This document shows, piece after piece, positions 8,134 to 15,779 of a stretch of DNA of 64,000 nucleotides. Position numbers and translations under genes: made by a program. Each line of letters begins with the position of its first letter. The stretch's first letter is position 1. The notes under the pieces are model-generated. The model worked only from the letters and a program-made list of their open reading frames with translations, was not told the origin of the DNA and did no database searches. Source of the stretch: Aquipuribacter hungaricus (lineage in GTDB: Bacteria > Actinomycetota > Actinomycetes > Actinomycetales > JBBAYJ01). The DNA lies in the NCBI RefSeq assembly GCF_042663885.1, contig NZ_JBHSXV010000001.1, one strand, 5' to 3'.

Positions 8134-9552
8134 TCAGCCGACCCCGCAGGTGTCGACCGCGAGCACCGCGAGGGTGCGGGCGACGGCGAGCACCTCGGCC
8201 AGGGGCACCCGCTCCTCGGTGCTGTGCGCCAGGCCCGCGTCGCCGGGGCCGAACTGCACCGTGGGGATGCCGGCGCCGGCGAGCAGGCGCAGGTCGCTGC
8301 CGTAGGGGGCGCCCCAGAGCCCCGGCTCGGGCGTGCCGGGGCCGCCCGACACCGCCCGGGCCGCGCGGAGGCCCGCGACGAACGGGGAGCCGGGGTCGGT
8401 CCGGCCGGGGGCGAACTGGCCGCCCCACCACGTGACCTGCACCGGGTGGAGGCGGAGCCAGGGGTCGTCGGCGCAGGCCGCGGCCACGGCGTCCTCCAGG
8501 GCGGCGCGGGCGTGCTCGACCGGCTCGTCCAGGGCGACGCCGAGCCGGCCCTCGACCTCGACGAGGTCGGGCACGGAGGACGCCCACACCCCGCCGCGGA
8601 CCGTGCCGAGGCTGATCGGGTAGGGCAGCTCCCAGCGACGCATGAGCGGGTCGACTTCGGTGTTGCGCCGGCGCTCGAGGTCGGTGAGGGCGCGCCAGAC
8701 GGGCCACAGCTTCTCCAGTGCGCTCACGCCGTCGAGGCGCCGTGAGGCGTGGGTGGCGGCGCCGGGCACGCCGAGCCGGAAGGTGAGGGCACCGGCGTTG
8801 GCGGGCACCACGTCGAGGCTGGTCGGCTCGGGCACCACGCAGGCGTCGGCACGCCAGCCGCGGTCGAGCATGGCGAAGCTGCCCAGCCCGCCGTCCTCCT
8901 CGCCCTGCACGCTGGCCAGCAGCACGTCCCCCCGCAGCGGCACGCCGGCCCTGCGCAGCGCGCGCACGGCCCAGGTCGCGGCCACGAGCCCGCCCTTCAT
9001 GTCGCAGGTGCCGCGCCCGAGCAGGTCGCCGCCCACCACCCGCCCGGACCAGGGCGACCCGTCCCGCCAGGCGGCGTCCGGCCCGGCCGGGACGACGTCG
9101 ACGTGGCCCTGCAGCATGAGCGAGGGGCCGTCCCCGCTGCCGGGCAGCCTGCCGACCAGGCCCCAGGCCTCGTCGCGGTCGACCTCGACGCCGGGGAAGC
9201 CCGGTGCGGCGAGGGTCTCCTCCAGCGGCACCTGCCAGTGGTCGACGTCCAGCCCGTCGGAGGCCATGACGTCGGCGAGCAGGGCCTGCGCCGAGTTCTC
9301 CTCGTCGGTGCCGCCGACGCTGGGCTCGCGCACCAGCCGGGCGAGCAGGGCGACCATCGCCTCGCGGTCGGCGTCGACGGCGTGCAGGACGCGGCCGTGC
9401 CACGCGCTGCGGCGGCCCGCGTCGGTGGAGGCCGGCCGCCGGGGCCCGGGCACGCGGGCGGTGGGGCGGGCGCCGACGGTGCTGACGGCGGTGGCGGCGG
9501 CCTCGGCGGCTGCGCTGGCGGACCTGGCCGGGGCGTCCGGGAGGGGGCTCAT
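8134..9552 (-). CDS. M20-family metallopeptidase (ArgE/DapE-like)
   Basis: A 472-residue cytoplasmic di-zinc hydrolase of the M20/ArgE/DapE type, removing an acyl or amino-acid group from an unidentified substrate. Metal-site motifs appear in order: LQGHVDVVP (His plus Asp), GRGTCDMKGG (bridging Asp), VQGEEDGG (catalytic Glu and ligand Glu), VVPEPT, and GLAHSTEE (last His). A dimerisation domain fits residues about 250-370. The first 50 residues are an Ala/Arg-rich extension outside the family core, so the true start may lie further downstream. Which substrate it uses cannot be told from sequence. Confidence 0.88.
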   Translation of the reverse strand: MSPLPDAPARSASAAAEAAATAVSTVGARPTARVPGPRRPASTDAGRRSAWHGRVLHAVDADREAMVALLARLVREPSVGGTDEENSAQALLADVMASDGLDVDHWQVPLEETLAAPGFPGVEVDRDEAWGLVGRLPGSGDGPSLMLQGHVDVVPAGPDAAWRDGSPWSGRVVGGDLLGRGTCDMKGGLVAATWAVRALRRAGVPLRGDVLLASVQGEEDGGLGSFAMLDRGWRADACVVPEPTSLDVVPANAGALTFRLGVPGAATHASRRLDGVSALEKLWPVWRALTDLERRRNTEVDPLMRRWELPYPISLGTVRGGVWASSVPDLVEVEGRLGVALDEPVEHARAALEDAVAAACADDPWLRLHPVQVTWWGGQFAPGRTDPGSPFVAGLRAARAVSGGPGTPEPGLWGAPYGSDLRLLAGAGIPTVQFGPGDAGLAHSTEERVPLAEVLAVARTLAVLAVDTCGVG

Positions 9553-9680
9553 GATCGAGTGTCGGGCCCCGGGCGCCGGACCTGTAGTCCCCCGGAGGGC
9601 GGAGCCTCACGCGCGGGTGCGCCGGTGGACCGGTGGGCCGTGGACGGGGCGTGTCGGGGGCCGTGCGAGGGGTCGGTGCG

Positions 9681-10481
9681 TCAGACCGTGGACAGGACGA
9701 AGGACAGCAGGAAGCCGGCCGCGGTGCTCAGGGCCACGGTCGGACCGCCGTGCTCGTAGGCCTCGGGCATGAGGGTGTCGGCCAGGGAGGCGAGCACGGC
9801 GCCCGCCGCGAAGGCCAGCGGGAGGGAGATCGTCTCCTCCGAGCTCGACCCCAGCGGCCCCGCGCCCACGACGACCGCCGCCGCCAGCAGGACCGCGCAC
9901 ACCGTCCACGTGCCCAGGACAAAGCCGCGGGAGCGCCCCTGGGCCCGCATGGACGCGCTGCCGACGAGCGCCTCCGGGAAGTTGGACACGAAGATCGCCG
10001 CCAGCAGCGCCAGCCCGCCCGTGCCGGCGCCCAGCGACACCCCGAGGGCGAGGTTCTCGGGGACCCCGTCCAGGGTCACCGCGGCGAGCAGCGCGAGGCC
10101 TGCGGCCCCCCGCACCGACGCGGCGGCCGGCGACCGCTCCCGGGTGGCGGCGTCCGTGTCCAGCTTGTCGCTGCCGGTGTCCTCCGGCTCGCCCGAGCCG
10201 TCGGCCCGGGCGGCCCGGTCGAGCAGGTGGCTGAGGACGGTGAACACGACGGCGCCCGCGGCGAGGCCCAGGGCGGCACGCCAGATTCCGCCCTGCTCGT
10301 AGGAGTCCTCGAACAGCTCGAACGCCAGCGCGGTGATGAGGGACCCGGCGGCGAAGGCGAGCATGGCCGCCAGCACCCGCTCGGGGACACGGAACCGGTA
10401 GCCGACGAGGGCCCCCACCACCAGGGGGCTGGAGGCGACGAGACCGAAGACGAGGGCCTGCTGCACGAGGACCACCTCCAT
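9681..10481 (-). CDS. ZIP-family metal transporter
   Basis: A 266-residue membrane protein with about eight hydrophobic segments and a charged, likely cytoplasmic loop (about residues 90-125). The TM4 signature DGVPENLALG matches the HxxPEN-type metal site of ZIP transporters, with Asp in place of the usual His, and a second polar helix carries SNFPEAL. EAYEHGG near the C-terminus is also typical. Likely imports a divalent cation such as zinc, iron or manganese. It is divergent from the DGPF/ECF42 pair across 213 bp. Confidence 0.85.
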   Translation of the reverse strand: MEVVLVQQALVFGLVASSPLVVGALVGYRFRVPERVLAAMLAFAAGSLITALAFELFEDSYEQGGIWRAALGLAAGAVVFTVLSHLLDRAARADGSGEPEDTGSDKLDTDAATRERSPAAASVRGAAGLALLAAVTLDGVPENLALGVSLGAGTGGLALLAAIFVSNFPEALVGSASMRAQGRSRGFVLGTWTVCAVLLAAAVVVGAGPLGSSSEETISLPLAFAAGAVLASLADTLMPEAYEHGGPTVALSTAAGFLLSFVLSTV

Positions 10482-10618
10482 CGTGGGCCGGGGTCGACCC
10501 GTGGCCCGTCAGTGCCCTCTCGAGCGTGGGCGCAAACCGGCAGCACGCCGCCCGGGCGTCGCACCCGGACGTGTCCGGGGGGGTCGCCAGAATTCGTCGG
10601 AGAATCTGTGCGGCGGGG

Positions 10619-10645
10619 TGTCGATCTGGCGCCGCCCCGTTCGTG
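10619..10645 (+). promoter_or_regulatory. Candidate ECF42 promoter
   Basis: TGTCGA at 10619-10624, a 17-nt spacer, then CGTG at 10642-10645. ECF42 sigma factors recognise a TGTCGA -35 with a CGA/TC-like -10, so this would make the DGPF/ECF42 pair autoregulated. The -35 is exact; the -10 is imperfect. Confidence 0.5.
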
Positions 10646-10694
10646 GACAGGGTGAGCACCGGCACGAGGCCGGTGCAGGAGCGGAGGAACCGTC

Positions 10695-11051
10695 ATGAAG
10701 CAGTACCTGCTGTCCGTCATCCACGCCTGGGACGCCCCCGTGCCCCCGGAGGAGGAGATGCTCGCCGCCTTCGCCCGCGTGGACGCCTACAACACCGAGC
10801 TGCAGGAGGCGGGCGCCTGGGTGTTCGCCGGCGGCCTGCACCCGCCGACGTCGGCGACGGTGGTCCGCCCCCAGGGCGGGGACGTGCTCGTCACCGACGG
10901 GCCGTTCGCCGAGACCAAGGAGCAGCTCGGCGGGTTCTGGGTCATCAAGGCCGAGGACCTCGACGCCGCCCTCGGCTGGGCGAAGAAGGGCGCGCTCGCC
11001 TGCGACGGCGCCGTCGAGGTCCGCCCGTTCCAGGACGAGGCCGAGGACTGA
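10695..11051 (+). CDS. YciI-like DGPF-domain protein
   Basis: A 118-residue alpha/beta protein of the YciI/DGPF family, recognised by VTDGPFAETKEQLGGFW. Proteins of this kind are the regular genetic partners of ECF42 sigma factors; their biochemical role is not firmly known. A gcggagg ribosome binding site precedes the ATG. The ECF42 gene begins 5 nt after its stop, so the two form one transcript. Confidence 0.9.
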   Translation: MKQYLLSVIHAWDAPVPPEEEMLAAFARVDAYNTELQEAGAWVFAGGLHPPTSATVVRPQGGDVLVTDGPFAETKEQLGGFWVIKAEDLDAALGWAKKGALACDGAVEVRPFQDEAED

Positions 11052-11056
11052 GGCCG

Positions 11057-12280
11057 GTGGAGGACGGCCACGCCGCCGTCGCGGCCGTCTTCCGCGCCGA
11101 GCACGGCCGCGCGGTCGCCACGCTGGCCCGCCTCCTCGGGGACCTCGGTCTGGCCGAGGAGGCGGTCCAGGACGCCTTCGTCGTCGCGCTCGAGCGCTGG
11201 CCCGTCGACGGCACCCCGCCCAGCCCGGGCGGGTGGATCGTCACCACGGCGCGCCGTCGGGCGATCGACAGGTTCCGGCGGGAGTCCACCCGCCAGGCGC
11301 GCCACGCGGAGGCGCTGCTGCTGCACGCGCCCGACGAGCCGGAGGAGGTGGGGGCGGTGCGCGACGACCGGCTGAGGCTGCTGTTCACGTGCTGCCACCC
11401 CGCGCTCGCGGTGCCGGCACGGGTGGCGCTCACCCTGCGCCTGCTCGGCGGGCTGGAGACCGACGAGATCGCCCGGGCCTTCCTGGTGCCGGAGGCGACG
11501 CTCGCGCAGCGGCTGGTGCGGGCCAAGAAGAAGATCCGCGACGCCGGGATCCCGTACCGGGTGCCGAGCGAGGCAGAGCTGCCCGACCGGCTGCCCGCCG
11601 TCCTCGCCGTGGTCTACCTCGTGTTCAACGAGGGCTACAGCGCCGGCACCGGCGAGGCTCTCGTCCGCACCGACCTCTGCGAGGAGGCCGTGCGCCTGGC
11701 GCGCGTGCTCGCCGAGCTCATGCCGGACGAGCCGGAGGTCGTCGGCCTGCTCGCGCTCCTGCTCCTGCTGCACTCCCGGCGCGCGGCGCGCACCGACGCC
11801 GGCGGGCGCCTGGTGCTGCTGCCCGACCAGGACCGGAGCCGGTGGGACGCCGCCCTGGTCGCGGAGGGGCAGGCGCTCGTGCGCGCCTGCCTGCGCCGCG
11901 GCGCGCCGGGGCCGTACCAGCTGCAGGCGGCGGTCAACGCGGTGCACAGCGACGCGGCGACGGCGGCCGAGACGGACTGGCGGCAGGTCGTCGCGCTGTA
12001 CGACCACCTGCTCGCCCTGCAGCCCGGCCCGGTCGTGGCGCTCAACCGCGCGGTCGCCGTGGCAGAGGTGGACGGTCCCGCGGCCGGGCTCGCCCTGGTC
12101 GACGAGCTGGACCTCGGCGCCTACGCACCGTTCCACGTCACCCGGGCCGAGCTGCTCCACCGGGCGGGGCGCCCGGGCGAGGCGGTGGAGGCCTTCGACG
12201 CCGCGCTGGGGCTCACGACGAACGAGGTGGAGCGGGAGCACCTACGACGACGACGGAGCGAGGTGGGCGGGCCCGCGTGA
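11057..12280 (+). CDS. ECF42-type RNA polymerase sigma factor
   Basis: A 407-residue sigma factor. Region 2 covers residues about 10-75 (GLAEEAVQDAFVVALERW, then TTARRRAIDRFRR) and region 4 about 105-165 (ALTLRLLGGLETDEIARAF, ATLAQRLVRAKKKI). A C-terminal extension of over 200 residues, helical and TPR-like (ALYDHLLALQPGPVVALNRA), is the hallmark of the ECF42 group and replaces an anti-sigma factor as the probable control element. GTG 11057 was chosen because it gives a normal N-terminus directly after the DGPF gene. The inducing signal is unknown. Confidence 0.92.
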   Translation: MEDGHAAVAAVFRAEHGRAVATLARLLGDLGLAEEAVQDAFVVALERWPVDGTPPSPGGWIVTTARRRAIDRFRRESTRQARHAEALLLHAPDEPEEVGAVRDDRLRLLFTCCHPALAVPARVALTLRLLGGLETDEIARAFLVPEATLAQRLVRAKKKIRDAGIPYRVPSEAELPDRLPAVLAVVYLVFNEGYSAGTGEALVRTDLCEEAVRLARVLAELMPDEPEVVGLLALLLLLHSRRAARTDAGGRLVLLPDQDRSRWDAALVAEGQALVRACLRRGAPGPYQLQAAVNAVHSDAATAAETDWRQVVALYDHLLALQPGPVVALNRAVAVAEVDGPAAGLALVDELDLGAYAPFHVTRAELLHRAGRPGEAVEAFDAALGLTTNEVEREHLRRRRSEVGGPA

Positions 12281-12307
12281 CCTGGCGGCCGGACGGCGTG
12301 GTCGGCG

Positions 12308-12796
12308 TCAGCCGCGCGGGTCGGGCACGCCGCGGCGCCGGGCGCCCGGCGCCGTCCGACCGGCAGGTCCGGCGGGCACCGTCCGGTCCTCGGCGCGAGC
12401 CTGCGCACGCTCGAGGGCCGAGCGGAGCCGTCCGCCCTCCAGCAGCGCGTGGCCGAGCTGCTGGTCGGCGCGGTCCGCCCGACGGCGCTCCCCCGCCAGC
12501 TCGTGGCGGAGCGCGGCGACCTGGGCCTCGAGCTCGCTGACCCGCTCGTCCGCCGACGAGCCGGCGGGGCGGACCACGAAGCCGGCCTCCTCGAGCGCAC
12601 GGACGCTCACCCGCCACTCGCGACCGTGGGCACCGTCGACCTTGTACGCCCGCAGCCCGCCGGCCCGGGCGCGCGACCGGAGGGCGGCGACCGGCACGGC
12701 GTACGTTCGTGACGCCTCGGCGAGCGTCAGGTGGACGTCGAGAGGCGCCGGGACGTCGACGGACGCGGCAGCGCCGACGGCGTGCTCACCGGTCAT
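12308..12796 (-). CDS. HTH DNA-binding protein with C-terminal coiled coil
   Basis: A 162-residue protein. Residues about 15-70 resemble a MerR/excisionase-like winged helix-turn-helix (LTLAEASRTYAVPVAALRSR, then KVDGAHGREWRV). Residues about 75-135 form a heptad-rich coiled coil (RVSELEAQVAALRHELAGER) suited to dimerisation; the tail is basic and Pro-rich. The ATG at 12796 has an AGGAGG-type site 8 nt upstream. It converges with the ECF42 gene and follows the coiled-coil gene after a terminator. Target genes are unknown. Confidence 0.75.
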   Translation of the reverse strand: MTGEHAVGAAASVDVPAPLDVHLTLAEASRTYAVPVAALRSRARAGGLRAYKVDGAHGREWRVSVRALEEAGFVVRPAGSSADERVSELEAQVAALRHELAGERRRADRADQQLGHALLEGGRLRSALERAQARAEDRTVPAGPAGRTAPGARRRGVPDPRG

Positions 12797-12875
12797 GGCG
12801 TCCCCCTCCTCTCCCGTGCTGTCGAGTGTGCGGCTGAGGGTCGGGGCGGCACCAGGGGCCCGCCCCGACCGATGG

Positions 12876-12911
12876 CACGGCCCCACCCAGCTGTTGCCGG
12901 GCGGGGCCGTG
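12876..12911 (-). terminator. Hairpin terminator after coiled-coil gene
   Basis: Arms CACGGCCCC (12876-12884) and GGGGCCGTG (12903-12911) pair perfectly and extend inward by CCC/GGG after one mismatch, leaving a 10-nt loop. It lies just after the stop at 12927 on the minus strand; no T-tract. Confidence 0.65.
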
Positions 12912-12926
12912 GGTCTGGGAGGTGGG

Positions 12927-14906
12927 TCAGGCGAGGCAGCCGCCGAGCGCGATGGTGCCGTCGATGGCCGCGATGCGGTCGAGGACCGCGGCGTACTGGG
13001 CCTGCAGGCCGGCGACCTTGGCCCTCTGGACAGTCACCGCGTCGCGGTTGACCTTCTTGGCGCTCTCCAGGGTCCGCAGGGTCGCGGACTCCGTGACGAT
13101 CTTGGCGTCGAGCGCGTTGAGGTCGGTCTTGGCTGTGGTGAGCGCCGCCTCCTTATCGCTGATCTGCTGCGTGAGCGTGTTCAGCGAGGTCTGCAGCGGG
13201 GTGAGCTGGTTCTGCAGGGAGAGGATCGCGTTCTCGGCGGCGCTGATCGAGGTGTTGAGAGTGCCGAGCGCGGTGACGAGCTTGGCGACCTCGCCGTCGA
13301 GGCGGGCGACCTCGGCGGTCTCGGTGGTGACCGCGATGTTGGCGGCGGTGAGCGTGGCCTGGAGACCCGGCAGGGCGTCCTCGAGGGCCTTCAGCTCGCC
13401 CTGCTTGGCGGTGATCGCTGCCTTCGCGGCGTCAAGCCCCTCGGTGAGGCCGGGCAGGGACTCCTCGAGAGCGGCGATCTCCGCCTTCTTCATGGTGACA
13501 GCGCTGTTCGCGGCCGTCAGCGCCGTGCCAGCGGCGGACTGCGCGGCCTTGGCGTCACCCAGTGCCTCGGTAGCGCTGGTGACCTGCCCGTTGGCACCGG
13601 CGAGGCTGGTCTGCAGGCCCGACAGCTGCTGCTGCAGGTTGCTGCTCTCCTGCTGCTTGGCCGACAGGGCGGTGTTCAGGGTGGCGAGCTGGCCCTGGAG
13701 CTTGGTGAGGTCGCCGTTCAGCGCGGTGATCAGGGCGGTCCGGTTGGCGGCCTGCTGCTCGGCGGCGGCGATCTCCGCCTTCTTGGCGGTGATGAGGTCC
13801 TGCAGCTCCTTGGCTCGCGCGCCGCTGTTGTTGGCGAGGGCCTTGCGCTCCGCCTCGAGCTTCTCGAGCTGCGCCTTGAGCGCGGCCGCGTCGGCGACGG
13901 GCGCCGCGGTGGCGGCGGCGATCTCCTGCTTCTTGGCGGCGATCTGGAGGTCCGTGGTCGCGATGTCGCCCTGGAGCCCGACGATCTCCGCCTTGAGCGC
14001 CGGGAGCCTGGCGTCGATGGCGCCGATGCGCTGGGTCAGGGTCGTCACGCTCTCCTGGGCGAGGCGCAGGTTCTCCTCGGCCTTGACGACGGCGGCCGTG
14101 GCGGCGGCAGCGTTCGTGTCGGCGGTCTTGGCAGCGGTCTCCAGCGCAGGGAGCGCGCCGCGGGCGTCGGACAGCTTCTTGTCGGCCGCGTCGACCAGCT
14201 GCTGGGCCGCGTCGCCGGCACCGACGAGACCGGCGAGCTCCGTGGTGGCGGTCCCGATCGCGGCGACCTGCGCGTCGACCTTCGCCTGCGCCGCCGTCGC
14301 GGCGGTGGTCGCGCTGATGAGTCGGCTCGTGGCGGAGGTCAGCTCGGCCTCCCTGGTGGCGAGGCTGCTGACCGCTGCGGTCTTCTGCGTCTTCAGGCCG
14401 GTGAGCTCGGCCTCGGCGGCGGTCAGCTGTGTCTGCAGCGGCGTGATCTGGCCGACCAGCGTCGTCCTCTGGCCCTGGAGGGTCGTCAGCTCGGTGGTCG
14501 CGGCAGCGATGGCCGCGGTCATCGTCGCCTTGTCGGCCTCGAGCTTGGTGAGCGACATGGTCACCGTGTCGATCTGCCCGACGAGCGTCGCGTACTCGGC
14601 GTCGAGGGCGGCGATCTCCTTCTCGGCGGCGGTGATCTGCGCGGCAAGGGTGTTCTGTGTCGTCACCAGCGCGGCGCGCTCGGCGGTCAGCGTCGCGATC
14701 TGGGCGGCGTTCTGCTTGGCGGCGGCCTTGAGCAGGTTCGGCTGCGCGTTGCCACGGTGGGCCAGCTGGTTCGTCACGCCGTTGCAGATGCCGGCGGTGC
14801 CGGTGTTCGCGACGGCGACCGGTGCGGCGAAGGCGAGCAGGCCGGCGACGAGGCCGGGCAGGACGACGGCGGAGACGGCGCGACGGACAGGGGTGCGAGC
14901 GGACAT
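12927..14906 (-). CDS. Secreted long coiled-coil protein, two cysteines only
   Basis: A 659-residue protein starting at ATG 14906, with a GAGGAG site 7 nt upstream and a signal peptide (basic start, hydrophobic core, cleavage likely after APVAVA). The mature chain is almost entirely Ala/Leu/Thr/Glu/Lys heptads with frequent stretches like LTAERAALVTTQNTLAAQ and AAKKQEIAAATAA, interrupted by Gly or Pro hinges about every 40-60 residues. It has nearly no aromatic residues. Only two cysteines exist: one in TAGICNGV just after the signal peptide and one in the C-terminal LGGCLA. No anchor, LysM or hydrolase domain is seen. It follows the two-component genes on the same strand. Function unknown. 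Confidence 0.85.
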   Translation of the reverse strand: MSARTPVRRAVSAVVLPGLVAGLLAFAAPVAVANTGTAGICNGVTNQLAHRGNAQPNLLKAAAKQNAAQIATLTAERAALVTTQNTLAAQITAAEKEIAALDAEYATLVGQIDTVTMSLTKLEADKATMTAAIAAATTELTTLQGQRTTLVGQITPLQTQLTAAEAELTGLKTQKTAAVSSLATREAELTSATSRLISATTAATAAQAKVDAQVAAIGTATTELAGLVGAGDAAQQLVDAADKKLSDARGALPALETAAKTADTNAAAATAAVVKAEENLRLAQESVTTLTQRIGAIDARLPALKAEIVGLQGDIATTDLQIAAKKQEIAAATAAPVADAAALKAQLEKLEAERKALANNSGARAKELQDLITAKKAEIAAAEQQAANRTALITALNGDLTKLQGQLATLNTALSAKQQESSNLQQQLSGLQTSLAGANGQVTSATEALGDAKAAQSAAGTALTAANSAVTMKKAEIAALEESLPGLTEGLDAAKAAITAKQGELKALEDALPGLQATLTAANIAVTTETAEVARLDGEVAKLVTALGTLNTSISAAENAILSLQNQLTPLQTSLNTLTQQISDKEAALTTAKTDLNALDAKIVTESATLRTLESAKKVNRDAVTVQRAKVAGLQAQYAAVLDRIAAIDGTIALGGCLA

Positions 14907-15090
14907 GACGGAGCTCCTCGACGGTGGGGGTCCAGGCGCACGGGAGCGCCTGCTGACCGCGTCGGTTTCGCTGCTCGCTCCCCGGGGCCTAAAGCGACCA
15001 GTTGCTGGTCCCCGGATCAGTGCGTCACGGTCTGTCGTCGAGAACGGTACGAGCCCGGGGGCTGTCGTGGGAGCGGTTGTGGGCCGTCCG

Positions 15091-15117
15091 GGCGTTGAGA
15101 TGAGGGATCTCAACGCC
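15091..15117. promoter_or_regulatory. Perfect 11-bp inverted repeat with 5-bp spacer
   Basis: GGCGTTGAGAT (15091-15101) and ATCTCAACGCC (15107-15117) flank GAGGG. It sits 8 bp beyond the response-regulator stop and about 185 bp upstream of the coiled-coil start, both on the minus strand. It could be a factor-independent terminator (no T-tract) or an operator for the coiled-coil gene. Confidence 0.6.
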
Positions 15118-15125
15118 GTCCACGC

Positions 15126-15779
15126 TCAGCGGCCCGAGGCCTCCTGCGCAAGGCGGACCGCCGCGGCCCGGTCGGGTACCCGGAGCTTCTTGAGGACCGT
15201 CGAGATGTGCGTCCGGACGGTCACCTGCGCGACGAACAGCCGGGCGGCGATCTCCTCAGTGGACAGTCCCTCGGCCATGAGGTCGAGGATCTCCTGCTCG
15301 CGCGGGGTCAGCTGGGACGGCGACCGCTTGGGCCGCAGCGACAGCGGCCGCCGGGGCTCGGTCCTGAACTCGTCGACCACCTTGCGCACCAGCCACCGCG
15401 GCAGCGCCGCCTCGCCCGCCATCACCCCGCGCAGCGCGGGCGCGATGCGGTCGGGGTCCATGTCCTTGACGAGGTAGCCGGACGCCCCGGCACGCAGGGC
15501 GGCGAACAGGTCGTCGTCGTCGGTGGAGGCGGTGAGCATGACGACCACCACGCCCGGCAGGGCCTGGGTGATGTCGGCCGCGGCGAGGAGCCCGCTGCCG
15601 GGCATGCTGATGTCGAGCAGGCAGACGTCCGGGCGGTGCTCCGCCGCGGCGGCGAGGGCGCCCGACGCGGAGCCGGCCTCGGCCACGACCTCGCAGCCGC
15701 CGGCCTCCAGCGCCTCCCGCACCGTCTCGCGCGTCGGCGCGTGGTCGTCGGCGACGACGACCCTCAGCGGCGCGCTCAT
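15126..15779 (-). CDS. NarL/LuxR-family response regulator
   Basis: A 217-residue regulator. The receiver domain (residues 1-120) has the acidic pair ADDH, phospho-acceptor D56 in CLLDISMPG, the Thr in MLTAS and the Lys in LVKDMDP. A LuxR-type HTH follows (about 150-215: LTPREQEILDLMAEGLSTEE). Its ATG overlaps the kinase stop by 4 bp (ATGA), so the two are co-translated. Likely targets include nearby genes, the coiled-coil gene being the obvious candidate, but this is inference. Confidence 0.93.
   Translation of the reverse strand: MSAPLRVVVADDHAPTRETVREALEAGGCEVVAEAGSASGALAAAAEHRPDVCLLDISMPGSGLLAAADITQALPGVVVVMLTASTDDDDLFAALRAGASGYLVKDMDPDRIAPALRGVMAGEAALPRWLVRKVVDEFRTEPRRPLSLRPKRSPSQLTPREQEILDLMAEGLSTEEIAARLFVAQVTVRTHISTVLKKLRVPDRAAAVRLAQEASGR

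Noticed and set aside
15068..15083. TGGGAGCG followed by GTTGTGGG as a second CelR site
   Set aside because: Only the left half matches; the right half is not CTCCCA, and the nearby gene has no link to cellulose.
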